A DNA stretch of 64,000 bases from Liolophura sinensis (Eukaryota; Mollusca; Polyplacophora; Chitonida; Chitonidae). Of this stretch, positions 23,957 to 34,510 are shown one piece after another. Each line of letters begins with the position of its first letter. The stretch's first letter is position 1. The stretch covers positions 25,551,897 through 25,615,896 of the forward strand of contig NC_088296.1 of assembly GCF_032854445.1 (NCBI RefSeq). The letters run 5' to 3'. The notes below the pieces were generated by a model. The model saw only the letters and a list, made by a program, of their open reading frames with translations, did no database searches and was not told the origin of the DNA. The translations under genes were made by a program, and so were the position numbers.

Positions 23957-24028
23957 TCCTCGGTAGTATAGTGGTGAGTATCCCCGCCTGTCACGCGGGA
24001 GACCGGGGTTCGATTCCCCGCCGGGGAG
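23957..24028 (+). tRNA. tRNA-Asp(GTC)
   Basis: Identical to the array consensus. Confidence 0.95.
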
Positions 24029-24307
24029 ATTGCACAAATAATTTTTTCCAGTCGGAATGTTTCAAATCGTCAATCTGTCCAGTTGCCGCTGATGGGTCCT
24101 ACACGTGCCTGCCAAATCCTCTAGCCACACATTTTATACATGGAATCTTTTGCAACAGCGACAATTACTTTCACTGCGCTAGTGTGCAGCAAAGCCAAGT
24201 CGTAGACGAAAGAAAGGACACCTTTATCATCAATACTTCATAAACATAGCCACAAACTGGCTAGAGATAAAACCTACCTGCAAATATCCCGGCTGCCGAT
24301 CACGCAA

Positions 24308-24378
24308 TCCTCGGTAGTATAGTGGTGAGTATCCCCGCCTGTCACGCGGGAGACCGGGTTCGATTCCCCGCCGGGGAG
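24308..24378 (+). tRNA. tRNA-Asp(GTC), one base short
   Basis: One G of the T stem is missing (accgggttcg for accggggttcg), so the gene is 71 nt and the T stem pairs badly. Box B is kept. It may be non-functional. Confidence 0.65.
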
Positions 24379-24657
24379 ATTGCACAAACATTTTTTTCCA
24401 GTCGTAGTGTTTCAAATCGCCAATCTGTCCAGTTGCCGCTGATGGGTCCTACACGTGCCTGCCAAATCCTCTAGCCACACATTTTATACATGGAATCTTT
24501 TGCAACAGCGACAATTACTTTCACTGCGCTAGTGTGCAGCAAAGCCAAGTCGTAGACGAAAGAAAGGACACCTTTATCATCAATACTTCATAAACAGAGC
24601 CACAAACTGGCTAGAGATAAAACCTATCTGCAAATATCCCAGCTGCCGATCACGCAA

Positions 24658-24729
24658 TCCTCGGTAGTATAGTGGTGAGTATCCCCGCCTGTCACGCGGG
24701 AGACCGGGGTTCGATTCCCCGCCGGGGAG
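24658..24729 (+). tRNA. tRNA-Asp(GTC)
   Basis: Identical to the array consensus. Confidence 0.95.
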
Positions 24730-25008
24730 ATTGCACAAACATTTTTTTCCAGTCGTAGTGTTTCAAATCGCCAATCTGTCCAGTTGCCGCTGATGGGTCC
24801 TACACGTGCCTGTCAAATGCTCTAGCTATACATTTCATACATGGAATCTTTTCTCACAGTGACAATTACTTTCACTGCGCTAGTGTGCAGCAAAGCCAAG
24901 TCGTAGACGAAAGAAAGGACACCTTTATCATCAATACTTCATAAACAGAACCACAAACTGGCTAGAGATAAAACCTACCTGCAAATATCCCGGCTGTCGA
25001 TCACGCAT

Positions 25009-25080
25009 TCCTCGGTAGTATAGTGGTGAGTATCCCCGCCTGTCACGCGGGAGACCGGGGTTCGATTCCCCGCCGGGGAG
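25009..25080 (+). tRNA. tRNA-Asp(GTC)
   Basis: Identical to the array consensus. Confidence 0.95.
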
Positions 25081-25359
25081 ATTGCACAAATAATTTTTTC
25101 CTGTCGTAGTGTTTCAAATCGCCAATCTGTCCAGTTGCCGCTGATGGGTCCTACACGTGCCTGTCAAATGCTCTAGTTATACATTTCATACATGGAATCT
25201 TTTCTCACAGCCACAATTACTTTCACTGCGCTAGTGTGCAGCAAAGCCAAGTCGTAGACGAAAGAAAGGACACCTTTATCATCAATACTTCATAAACAGA
25301 ACCACAAACTGGCTAGAGATAAAACCTACCTGCAAATATCCCGGCTGTCGCTCACGCAA

Positions 25360-25431
25360 TCCTCGGTAGTATAGTGGTGAGTATCCCCGCCTGTCACGCG
25401 GGAGACCGGGGTTCGATTCCCCGCCGGGGAG
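25360..25431 (+). tRNA. tRNA-Asp(GTC)
   Basis: Identical to the array consensus. Confidence 0.95.
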
Positions 25432-25710
25432 ATTGCACAAATAATTTTTTCCAGTCGTAGTGTTTCAAATCGCCAATCTGTCCAGTTGCCGCTGATGGGT
25501 CCTACACGTTCCTGTCAAATGCTCTAGCTATACATTTCATACATGGAATCTTTTCTCACAGTGACAATTACTTTCACTGCGCTAGTGTGCAGCAAAGCCA
25601 AGTCGTAGACGAAAGAAAGGACACCTTTATCATCAATACTTCATAAACAGAACCACAAACTGGCTAGAGATAAAACCTACCTGCAAATATCCCGGCTGTC
25701 GATCACGCAA

Positions 25711-25782
25711 TCCTCGGTAGTATAGTGGTGAGTATCCCCGCCTGTCACGCGGGAGACCGGGGTTCGATTCCCCGCCGGGGAG
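25711..25782 (+). tRNA. tRNA-Asp(GTC)
   Basis: Identical to the array consensus. Confidence 0.95.
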
Positions 25783-26061
25783 ATTGCACAAATAATTTTT
25801 TCCAGTCGTAGTGTTTCAAATCGCCAATCTGTCCAGTTGCCGCTGATGGGTCCTACACGTGCCTGTCAAATGCTCTAGCTATACATTTCATACATGGAAT
25901 CTTTTCTCACAGTGACAATTACTTTCACTGCGCTAGTGTGCAGCAAAGCCAAGTCGTAGACGAAAGAAAGGACACCTTTATCATCAATACTTCATAAACA
26001 AAGCCACAAACTGGCTAGAGATAAAACCTACCTGCAAATATCCCGGCTGTCGATCACGCAT

Positions 26062-26124
26062 TGCTCGGTAGTATAGTGGTGAGTATCCACGCGGGAGACC
26101 GGGGTTCGATTCCCCGCCGGGGAG
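26062..26124 (+). pseudogene. tRNA-Asp, anticodon arm deleted
   Basis: 63 nt. Nine bases covering the 5' anticodon stem and part of the loop are gone (gagtatccacgcggg), and C3 is G. Boxes A and B remain. Confidence 0.88.
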
Positions 26125-26403
26125 ATTGCACAAAAAATTTTTTCCTGTCGTAGTGTTTCAAATCGCCAATCTGTCCAGTTGCCGCTGATGGGTCCTACAC
26201 GTGCCTGCCAAATGCTCTAGCCACACATTTCATACATGCAATCTTTTGTCACAGCGACAATTACTTTCACTGCGCTAGTGTGCAGCAAAGCCAAGTCGTA
26301 GACGAAAGAAAGGAAACCCTTATCATTAATACTTTATAAACAGAGCCACAAACTGGCTAGAGATAAAACCTACCTGCAAATATCCCGCGTGTCGATCACG
26401 CAA

Positions 26404-26475
26404 TCCTCGGTAGTATAGTGGTTAGTATCCCCGCCTGTCACGCGGGAGACCGGGGTTCGATTCCCCGCCGGGGAG
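26404..26475 (+). tRNA. tRNA-Asp(GTC)
   Basis: Intact, with the GGTTAG D-loop variant. Confidence 0.93.
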
Positions 26476-26754
26476 ATTGCACATATAATTTTTTCCTGTC
26501 GTAGTGTTTCAAATCGCCAATCTGTCCAGTTGCCGCTGATGGGTCCTACACGTGCCTGTCAAATGCTCTAGCCATACATTTCATACATGGAGTCTTTTGT
26601 CACAGTGACAATTACTTTCACTGCGCTAGTGTGCAGCAAAGCCAAGTCGTAGACGAAGGAAAGGACACCTTTATTATCAATACTTCATAAACAGAGCGAC
26701 AAACTGGCTAGAGATGAAACCTACCTACAAATATCCCGGCTGTCGATCACGCAA

Positions 26755-26826
26755 TCCTCGGTAGTATAGTGGTGAGTATCCCCGCCTGTCACGCGGGAGA
26801 CCTTGGTTTGATTCCCCACCGGGGAT
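26755..26826 (+). pseudogene. tRNA-Asp(GTC), T arm degraded
   Basis: The T arm reads ccttggtttgattccccacc, which breaks the stem and alters box B, and the discriminator is T. It is the last copy before the near-full-length LINE. Confidence 0.75.
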
Positions 26827-27063
26827 ATTGCACAAATAATTTTTTCCTGTCGTAGTGTTTCAAATCGCCAATCTGTCCAGGGGGGAGAGTGTGCTAGACG
26901 CCGAAGTGAACGGACGTGTCGGTTATTCTCTGCTGTTTACACATTTGTGCAACAACAACGCTTGTTTTTGAGACTGATTTTTTGGTGAACTGGGAGCCCA
27001 CAGAGCTTGAGTTTGGCCAGTGGTTACTGTTTGGTGAAGGGCGTGTGCCCCGTTGGATCTGGT

Positions 27064-28371
27064 ATGTCCAAGCCCGTGTCGTTTTCGCCTGTAAACAGGC
27101 CAAGCAGAACTTTGTCTGTGTCAATCTCTACACGAAGCAGCCCGGCATTTTCTACGACTGTCCAGAGGGACTTTATTCCTTTTCTGTCAAGTGTGTTAAA
27201 TATCAAGACAGAGCTAATAAGTTTTCAGAAGAATTATTTAAAGAAACACTTCTATCTCCGCGTGTCTACAGTGGCTGGGCATAATGCCCTAGTGAGTAAA
27301 TCCAATGTTGTTATAAATGGAACGACGTGGTCCATTATGCCCGCGTCGTCAGTTTACCTGAATCTGACGGCCCACTGGGCACCGGATGAAATGTCAGATG
27401 ACACTATCGAGGCAGCTTTGAAACCCTATGGTGAATGCCTGGGTGTGACGAAACCCAGATTTTCAGACCCGAAGCTCTCACATGTTCGGACAGGTATTCG
27501 GATTTACAGATTTAGGTGTCACAAAGTTCGTTATGTACCAAATTTTATTAATTTCGGTGGTGACATTGTTATGTTTACCTACCCCGGGCAAACCTATGAA
27601 TGTCGGAAGTGTGGCCAAAAATCACACAAGGCGGCAGAGTGTAGGGCACTGTGGTGTTCTAACTGCGACGGTTTCTCCCCCTTTGAGAATCCTCATACAG
27701 AGAAGGACTGTACAAATCCATGCCGAATGTGTGACTCAGGGCTTCATACGGTCAGTGACTGTTGTGCGAGAGCAATGTCGTACGCGGCGCGAGTTAAGGG
27801 AAACCTACCGACTATGCGCCGGTATAATAAGGAAGACGCCGTAAAACAAGATAACATTGATATTGACGTCAGCGACGATGAAGACCTATTCAACGCACCT
27901 GCCATGGAACTGGTTCAAGACAGCGAGGAGAACGAAGACGAAATCGACGGGAATGGTGATGACAGCGCCGATGAAGACCTCAGCGACGACAGCGAGTCTG
28001 ATAAGGAGATGGACGTCCGGGAGAATACTAAGAACACCGAAGAAGTGGATGTTGGTGATAATGAAACGTCATCAGCTTTCCCGAGGGTGAAGAATGTGGT
28101 CGTGGCTGACGTGCACGCTCCCGACGTGAGTTCACCAGTCCCAGTCGAGGAAAAGCGAGCTAAGTTGGACAATGGCAGTACAGACGAAGAGGCAGCGTCA
28201 TCTATCCCGCCCAGTTCCCATCCTACTGATTATGATGGTGTTGATGCCGATCAGTCGTCAGACTGTATGACGCCGACTCCATCTCAGGAGGGGGACACCA
28301 TGCTTCTGGAATACAGGAAAAGAAAATCGCTTGCTTCTCGTGCGAGGCAGCGAATGAAAAGAGACAAATGA
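27064..28371 (+). CDS. LINE ORF1 protein (gag-like, zinc knuckles)
   Basis: A 435-residue RNA-binding protein expected to coat the element's RNA. I chose the ATG at 27064 (MSKPVSFSP) because the same start, MSKPVSFNP, is kept in the dead relative at 12795, while the frame upstream (open to 27007) is not conserved. A conserved N-terminal part (about 80-175, including RTGIRIYRFRC) comes first. Three zinc knuckles follow: CX2CX4HX4C at about 180-193, CX2CX9HX4C at about 198-216 and CX2CX4HX4C at about 220-233. A strongly acidic Asp/Glu/Ser tail covers about 245-330, and the C-terminus is basic (RKRKSLASRARQRMKRDK). No stop interrupts it. ORF2 starts 36 bp downstream. Confidence 0.9.
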   Translation: MSKPVSFSPVNRPSRTLSVSISTRSSPAFSTTVQRDFIPFLSSVLNIKTELISFQKNYLKKHFYLRVSTVAGHNALVSKSNVVINGTTWSIMPASSVYLNLTAHWAPDEMSDDTIEAALKPYGECLGVTKPRFSDPKLSHVRTGIRIYRFRCHKVRYVPNFINFGGDIVMFTYPGQTYECRKCGQKSHKAAECRALWCSNCDGFSPFENPHTEKDCTNPCRMCDSGLHTVSDCCARAMSYAARVKGNLPTMRRYNKEDAVKQDNIDIDVSDDEDLFNAPAMELVQDSEENEDEIDGNGDDSADEDLSDDSESDKEMDVRENTKNTEEVDVGDNETSSAFPRVKNVVVADVHAPDVSSPVPVEEKRAKLDNGSTDEEAASSIPPSSHPTDYDGVDADQSSDCMTPTPSQEGDTMLLEYRKRKSLASRARQRMKRDK

Positions 28372-28407
28372 GTTGTAGCGTAATTAGGACTCTCTTATTT
28401 GACCACA

Positions 28408-31400
28408 ATGGGTATGTACGCTCTACCTTTACTTATTTGTATAATGAGCTTAAATAATATTCGTTTTGGGACTTTAAACATTAATGGTTTACGGGATCCG
28501 TCCAAACAAGAACATGTCAAGCAATTTGTTTTCGATAAAGGAATTGATGTACTATTCTTACAGGAAACACACTTCGAAAACTATAATGACACTAAATATT
28601 TGCAAATCCCGGGCGATGTAAGGTGGGCGTATGGGTCAAATCGAAGTTGTGGGGTGGGAATAATTATTAGGTATACGGTAGACTGCTTTATACGGAAAAT
28701 ACAGAGGTGCCCTAACGGTCGCTACATAAGCCTTAGGGTTGAGCTCAACAACACTGCTTTAAACCTTGTTTGTGTATATGCCCCTAATAATCCAAAGGAA
28801 AGAAAAGAGTTTATTTCTAATCTAGATAATGTGATGCAGGGCAGTGAGTTGGTTATTATGGGTGGGGATTTTAATTGTGTTGAGAGCATTGAATTAGATA
28901 GAGCTGGCTGTGCCACTAATGGAAGGAATGATGGAGTGGACGAAATTAATAATTTGAAAAGAGATTTTGGTATTTGTGATATTTTTAGGAAACTGCATCC
29001 GAATAAGAATTGTTACACGTGGTCTAGGCGCCAGTGTGCCAGTAGATTGGATAGATTTTATATCCCTAACGCTGTGTTTAAGTATGTAACCCAGTGTGAT
29101 GCTGTACATGTGTCTTTTTCTGATCATTCGTGTTTGATTTTTGATATCTCTTTTGAAGATGTCATTTCATGGGGGCCGTTCTACTGGAAGTGTAATACGT
29201 CTGTGTTAAATGACACGGAGCTTGTTGATGATATTAAATCCGTCTTCCATGATATTTTCTCTGTCTGTACAACTGGTCATGCAGATCTAATAGACAGATG
29301 GGAGACATTTAAAAGGGAATGTAAAGACAGAATTCGGAGTTACTGTAAGGAGAAATCTATGAACAAAAAACGTGAATTGTTGGTACTTGAACAAGAATTA
29401 AATGCGTTGAAATCTAGTCCAATCATTAACTGTGAGCGTATTGACAATGTGAAAAAGACTCTAAATGCCCTTTATAAGTCGAATCATGCGGGAGCGGTTA
29501 TCCTTGCTAAAGCTGTTAATTTTGATCAGGGAGAAAAACCAACCAAATATTTCATTAGACGAGAAGTTGGTAGGGGCAGAAAGAAGATGATCAAAAGTAT
29601 TACTTGTCATAGTGATTCTTCAATATCCCATGAATCTCAGGAAGGTATTGCTAAGTGTATAAGGTCGTATTATATGAAATTGTACACTGAACAAGATACT
29701 GACTCCTCCATTCAAGATGAGTTCTTGTCATCGCTTCCGATGTTAAATGACGATTGTAAAACTGCCTGCGAAGGCCTTTTGACTGAACAGGAGTTGTTTT
29801 TTGCAGTGAAAAATATGTCTAAAAACCGTTCGCCGGGATGCGACGGTTTGCCAGCAGAGTTTTATGTACAATTTTGGCCCCTTTTTTCGGGTGTGTTTAC
29901 GGATGTAGTTAAGTACTGTTTTCACTCGGGTAGATTAAGTAATTCACAGCGTTCTGGGTTAATCACACTATTATGTAAGGACCCCGACAATGCCGAAAGC
30001 ATAAAAAACTGGAGGCCAATTAGCTTACTAAATGTAGATTATAAGATTGTTTCTAAAGCTTTGTGCAATCGGTTAAAAATGTGATCGATACAATTGTACT
30101 TCAGAATCAGACATGTGGAATACCAGGCCGAAGTATTTTTGACAACCTTCACTTATTACGAAATACATATGATTATGTTGAACAAAAAGATTTAAAAGGA
30201 TGCTTTCTTAACTTAGACCAGGAGAAAGCCTTTGACAGAGTAGACTGGTCATTTTTGTTCAAATGTTTAGAGAAATTTAACTTCGGACCCGACTTTTGTA
30301 AGTGGGTGCAATTATTATATACTGACATTACAAGTAGTGTTATTGTGAACGGGCACATAACAGAAGAATTTAAACTGAGTCGAGGTGTCCGACAGGGTTG
30401 TTCTTTGTCACCATTATTGTATGTTTTGTCCTTAGAGCCCTTTATAGCCGCCATTAGAAACAATGACGAAATTAATGGTGTACGGTTACCCGGCACAAAT
30501 AAGGAAACAAGAGTGTCGGCATTTGCAGATGATACGACTGCAATTTTATCTGAAGAGAGTTCTGTTCCGCATGTAATTAAACTAGCAGAAAGTTATGGAA
30601 AAGCCTCAGGAGCAAAACTCAACTTGTTGAAAAGCACGGTTCTTCCCATTGGTAACTGGGACGAAACTAACGTGCACAGTGGTGGGCTTAACATCACTAC
30701 AAATTCAAAGATTTGTGGGGTATTTTTTGGACCAGATCAAACAGAACTCAATTCCGAGCGTGTTTTAAGTAAGGTAAAGAAACATGTATCAGCATTGAAT
30801 GGAAGATATTTGACCCTACGGGGGAGGTCTGTCTTAATTAATACAGTTGCTTTAGCTGTCTTATGGTTTTCTGCACAGTGTACTCTGTTGCCACCTAAAT
30901 GTGTCAATCAATGTTCCCAAACTGTGTTCAGATTTTTGTGGGATAACAAGCCCGAAAGTTTGAAGAGAGTTGTCGTACATAATAAAATAGGGAATGGAGG
31001 TCTAAACGTACATAATATAGAATGTAAAATAAAAGCACTTGTTACTCGGCATGTTTTAAAATTAATTCATGGAACAACAGCGGAATGGAAATACTTTGCC
31101 ATCTGTTGGTTGGGGTTACCCCTAAGGCATGTCTGTCGTGAATTCTGTCGTTCCAATGTCCCACATTCTGAAAACATTCCACCTTTTTATAGACTGGCCT
31201 TGAGCGCCTGGAGGGAATTCACCACAAGTGTACAGCAACCTGTAACATTGTGTTCAAGCAGGTATATTTATGAATATTTTGTAACAAAAATAGTACATTG
31301 TCCAAGAGCAATGGTGTCTATGCCGCATTTGGACTGGGTTAGAATATGGAAAACTGTTTTTCATCAATTCTTAGATCACAATTTGGTCAACTTCAGTTAC

Positions 31401-31891
31401 AAGTTGGTTCATGACATTTTGCCCGTTAAGGAAAAACTTCTTAGGAGAAATGTAGCCACCGATGACTTGTGTGTTTTTTGCTCCCTGTCTGAAACTTGGC
31501 AACATCTGTTTGTACAATGTAAAATAGTTCAGGATGTGTTTAATGACTTTAACCGGATATTTGTTTTGTTTGCGAACTACCAACCAAATATGGACTCGGA
31601 AACGTTAATTTACAAGGTATTCAATTCCACCTTTAACCAGGAAATTAGAGCGGTGATGGTGTATGTCATATGTGTTCTTCAGTTTAGTATTTGGTGTGCA
31701 CGCAACGACATAATATTTCAGAAAAAAACAGGGATTCTGTTGCTATTGTTAAGGCCGCCAAAGGAATAATTAAAACCCGTATTCATGTTGACTTTTTTCG
31801 ACTAGACAGGCCATCTTTCGAGAAAATCTGGTGTATAAACAAAGTCTTCTGTACATTACGGAATGATAAATTAGTGTATTTATTGAAATGA
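28408..31891 (+). pseudogene. LINE ORF2: APE endonuclease, reverse transcriptase; two frameshifts
   Basis: This encodes the integration enzyme, about 1160 residues. The start at 28408 (MGMYALP) is chosen because ATGGGTATGTAC is also kept at the same place in the dead relative (13892). The endonuclease (about 15-240) shows LQETHF (Glu 53), GGDFN (Asp 154, Asn 156), SRLDRFY (212-218) and SDH (238-240). The RT shows NWRPISLLNVDYK, LDQEKAFDRVDW, RGVRQGCSLSPLLY and FADD at 30522-30533. A C-terminal zf-RVT-like CX2CX7HX4C-type motif (CVFC...WQHLFVQC) lies at about 31468-31521. One A is missing in the A-run near 30077 and one in the A-run near 31722. The truncated copy at 9326 has the longer A-run at the second place. 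Each is either inactivating or a homopolymer error in the assembly. Confidence 0.88.
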
Positions 31892-32066
31892 GCAGCTAAT
31901 GTGCAATTGATTTTATTCACAAAGCGGTAATCTTTCCTGTGATATTTTATTTTAATTAAGACTGCTTTGTGATTTCAAAAGTTTGTGATAGCCGGGTATT
32001 GTTAAATCTTGTGTATTTGATGACAATCTGGGAATAAATTCAACAATTTTCAAAAAAAAAAAAAAA

Positions 32067-32531
32067 TACACGTGCCTTCCAAATGCTCTAGCCACACATT
32101 TTATACATGGAATCTTTTGTCTCAGCTACAACTGGTTTTATTGCGCATGTGTGTAGCAAAGCCAGTTCTTAGACAAAATAAAGCACACCCTTATCATCAA
32201 TAATTCATAAACAAAGCCACAAACTGGCTAGAGATAAAACCTACGCGCAAATATCCCGGCTGTCAATTACTCAATCCTCGGAGGTATAGTGGTCAGTATC
32301 CCCGCCTATCATGCGGGAGACCGGGGTTCGATTCTCCGCCGGGGAGATTGCAACAATCTTTTTGTTCTTTTGTCGTGTTTAAAATTGCCAATCTGTCCAG
32401 TTTCCGCTGGTATGTCCTACACGTGCCTGCCAAATGCTCCAGGCAAACATTTTTATACATGGAATCGTTTTCGTCAGCGACAATTACTTTCACTGCGCTA
32501 GTGTGCAGCAAAGCCAAGTCGTACACGAAAG
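32067..32531 (+). repeat. Tandem tRNA-Asp array, block 3 (right border)
   Basis: Spacer resumes directly after the LINE tail at tacacgtgcc and contains one degenerate tRNA copy. It continues to gtcgtacacgaaagg and stops, and unrelated sequence follows. It is the right edge of the tRNA-Asp locus. Confidence 0.9.
32275..32346 (+). pseudogene. tRNA-Asp copy with ATC anticodon, degenerate
   Basis: 72 nt. The anticodon loop reads CTATCAT, so the anticodon is ATC, which would still read an Asp codon. D-arm changes (ggaggtatagtggtcag) and a T-stem change (gattctccg) weaken the fold. It is the last copy of the locus. Confidence 0.75.
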
Positions 32532-33359
32532 GTAAGTGATGCCCTAATAGAACTTCTTATTTTGGAGGGGGGGGGGGGGTTGGTGCGGGGACAAATGTTA
32601 TTCTGTGTATTTTAGGGTGTGAAGATTCTTGTTGGTTGGAAGCCTGTCATTTTTGATTTACAGGTGAAAGCTGGGTATGGAAATGATTGAAAGTCTCTAA
32701 GCTTTGGGCTTGTTTGTGTATAAAGGTGAAAGTTTGAAATTATAGGCGAGAGGACACAAGGAGACAGGTGGTGATGAGGCTGCGAGTGACGTCCCCTTGG
32801 CGTTGCTAGGCACGCCTGCCAGCTGCCGGCATAGACAGGTCCAGAGTTGCACGGTAAACCTTTATCAACATTTTTATGGCTTCTTTCTCCCAGGCCGGGC
32901 CAGGTATGTTTCAAAGCTTATTGGCCACGTTGTTTTGGACAGCGCTAATCGTTAACATTGTTGCATATGGAATATGAATGGGGCTCTGTGTCCAAATAGA
33001 TGAAATCGTAATTTTTAAGGAAAACGGCAAGTCTGCTAGAGATAAAAACCTACCTGAAAACGGACATGTTTTCTTTTGTGCGTGTGTTGTTGTTGTTTCT
33101 GAAGGAGAGGCGCGTGCCGAACCACATAATCTTTTACCCTGGCTTCCTTAGAGAAGTCAAGAATTTCGAATTATCGATTTAAAAAGGCGATTATACATGG
33201 GAAACGCAAATTGCAGGCGGTACTCGCTATGGCATGGTAGATTGATGAGGAAATACGCAATCCCTACCATATGCAATGGAATCCAAACCGCGTGGTGGGC
33301 TCTGTTTTACCTGTAGTACATAGGGAGATTATACAAGCATATTGAAGCAAAATATATAT
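32532..33359. other. Non-coding span
   Basis: No gene is recognised. A G14 run with further G runs lies at about 32564-32597, and the rest is unremarkable. Confidence 0.6.
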
Positions 33360-33977
33360 CAGATAGAACCCAGCTGAGAGTCTCCTAAATGTTGATTAGA
33401 AGACAATTGCTAGATATCTGGGGAACAGACTGAAGAAGGTAATTGGATCTGCTATCAATGAGGGGCAGGACATGCTGTGTTTTTAATGGAGATATAGCAG
33501 ACGCAATATGAAGTTTAAGAGACGCTATGTAGTTTGTAGAAAACGATAATGTAGAGGCATGCTTTGTTAAGTTCGAGCACGAAAAAGCCTTTGATAGAGT
33601 CTCACATAATTTGTTTTTTTCGATATTAAGAGCGTATGGCTTTGGTGAAAGTTTATGTAAATGAATACTAATTATTTTACACCGACATTACAGGTGCGGT
33701 GAAAAGTAAAGTGGCATGTTACTGCATATTTTCTAACATGTCTTTTGTTCGTTTTGAGCGTTGAGTCGCTTTGTGCATCAATCAGACAATCGCAATCAAT
33801 TAAAGGGTTTAGCTAGTTATTCTGGGTACAAAAACACTATGTTTACTTTTCCAACATGCGGATGACGCAGGTGTTACCGTTGCTGGTGGAGAATCCCAAC
33901 ACAAATGTCACAAATACAGTTAAATAATATGCTGAGGCGTATAACGCCGAGGTAAAGCTGATCTAACTGATTTGGTT

Positions 33978-34092
33978 CGTGTTCTACGCCGCTCAAGAAT
34001 AATTACAACGGCGGCCAGCAATATGGTTGGAGGAAACCGGGCAGAGCCCATAGGAAGCCAGGGCCATCTACAGGTTGCTGTCAACATTCCCA
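33978..34092 (-). mobile_element. SINE fragment in the RT relic
   Basis: The reverse complement shows the 3' core of the SINE at 15228: the gccgttgtaattattcttgag-like end, tgctggccgcc and the gggctctgcccgg segment. It is truncated at both ends. Confidence 0.75.
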
Positions 34093-34354
34093 AGTTAGAA
34101 GTCTGGTGTTCGGGAGCTGTAAATAACGTGGATTATTGAAACATACCAGTAGCCAGAGATAGTGTTAAAAAACTTAGGTTTTGTCAAGGCCGGGATCAGA
34201 GACTGTGTGATGAACTAAATTGGAATAAAAAATATTAAATCTATTGTTAACATGTGGAAACAAGGCAAATTGTCCATCCAGGGGAAGGTGTGTATCATTA
34301 CGACTTTATCAGTGACGAAAATTTCGGCTGTTTTTCCCATGCTCACAGTTTTAT

Positions 34355-34395
34355 CAATGGCGTGAGTGAGTGCTTGGGGTTTAACGTCGTACTCG
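34355..34395 (-). repeat. Second SINE-type tail, minus strand
   Basis: The reverse complement of gcttggggtttaacgtcgta gives a short repeat tail that recurs on the plus strand near 44990 and 51580 and, cut down, near 3015. Confidence 0.55.
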
Positions 34396-34510
34396 TTATC
34401 AATGGAATAAAGGACGATTGTTTTCCATTTTCTTTGGGACACCGAGACCTCTTTGGTATCATTTGGAGAGATGATAAACGAGAAAAGCAAAAGTGGCCTG
34501 GGACTAACGG

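Larger units (their letters stand above)
19887..26880 (+). repeat. Tandem tRNA-Asp array, block 2 (about 351-bp unit)
   Basis: Twenty tRNA-Asp copies run from 20098 to 26826, spaced 349-352 bp (one gap of 342 bp, after the deletion copy at 26062). The spacer is mostly the cactgcgctagtgtgcag type, with aaataattttttcc after the tRNA giving a T6 Pol III stop. The block starts in mid-spacer at tcctacacg (19887) and ends in mid-spacer at gtccag (26880), where the near-full-length LINE begins. Open frames recurring in each unit are translations of the tRNA and spacer and are not genes. Confidence 0.95.
26881..32066 (+). mobile_element. Near-full-length L1/Tx1-type LINE in the tRNA-Asp spacer
   Basis: A non-LTR retrotransposon of about 5.19 kb: 5' UTR (26881-27063), ORF1 with zinc knuckles, a 36-bp gap, ORF2 with endonuclease, RT and a C-terminal Cys/His domain, a 3' UTR (31892-32051) with aataaa at 32033-32038, and a 15-A tail (32052-32066). 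It joins the tRNA spacer after gtccag on the left and before tacacgtgcc on the right. The intervening spacer ttgccgctgatgggtcc (17 bp in the consensus) is missing, so it made a small target deletion and no target duplication. Only two single-base deletions interrupt ORF2, so it is a young copy. L1/Tx1 placement rests on RT motifs (SLLNVDYK, LDQEKAFDRVDW, RGVRQGC) and the domain order. Confidence 0.93.
33360..34510 (+). pseudogene. Reverse-transcriptase relic of another LINE
   Basis: Strongly decayed, but the RT order can be read across frames. SLLNVD is at about 33381-33397, GNRLKKV at about 33421, and a KAFDRV box (cacgaaaaagcctttgatag) at about 33579. HADDAGV, standing for the YADD active site, is at about 33855, and a thumb-like WKQGKLSIQGKV at about 34255. 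Many stops and frameshifts are present. A minus-strand SINE fragment (33978-34092) is inserted after the active site. It differs clearly from the LINEs in the tRNA array and is much older. Confidence 0.75.

Noticed and set aside
20813-24243. Recurring 90-codon frames beginning MVSIPACHAGDRGSIPRRGD
   Set aside because: They are translations of the tRNA-Asp gene and its spacer. They recur because the unit is 351 bp (a multiple of three), and the real function of the stretch is the tRNA.
7363-26880. CRISPR-like regular repeats
   Set aside because: Regular spacing comes from tRNA genes with conserved, not unique, spacers, in a eukaryotic genome.
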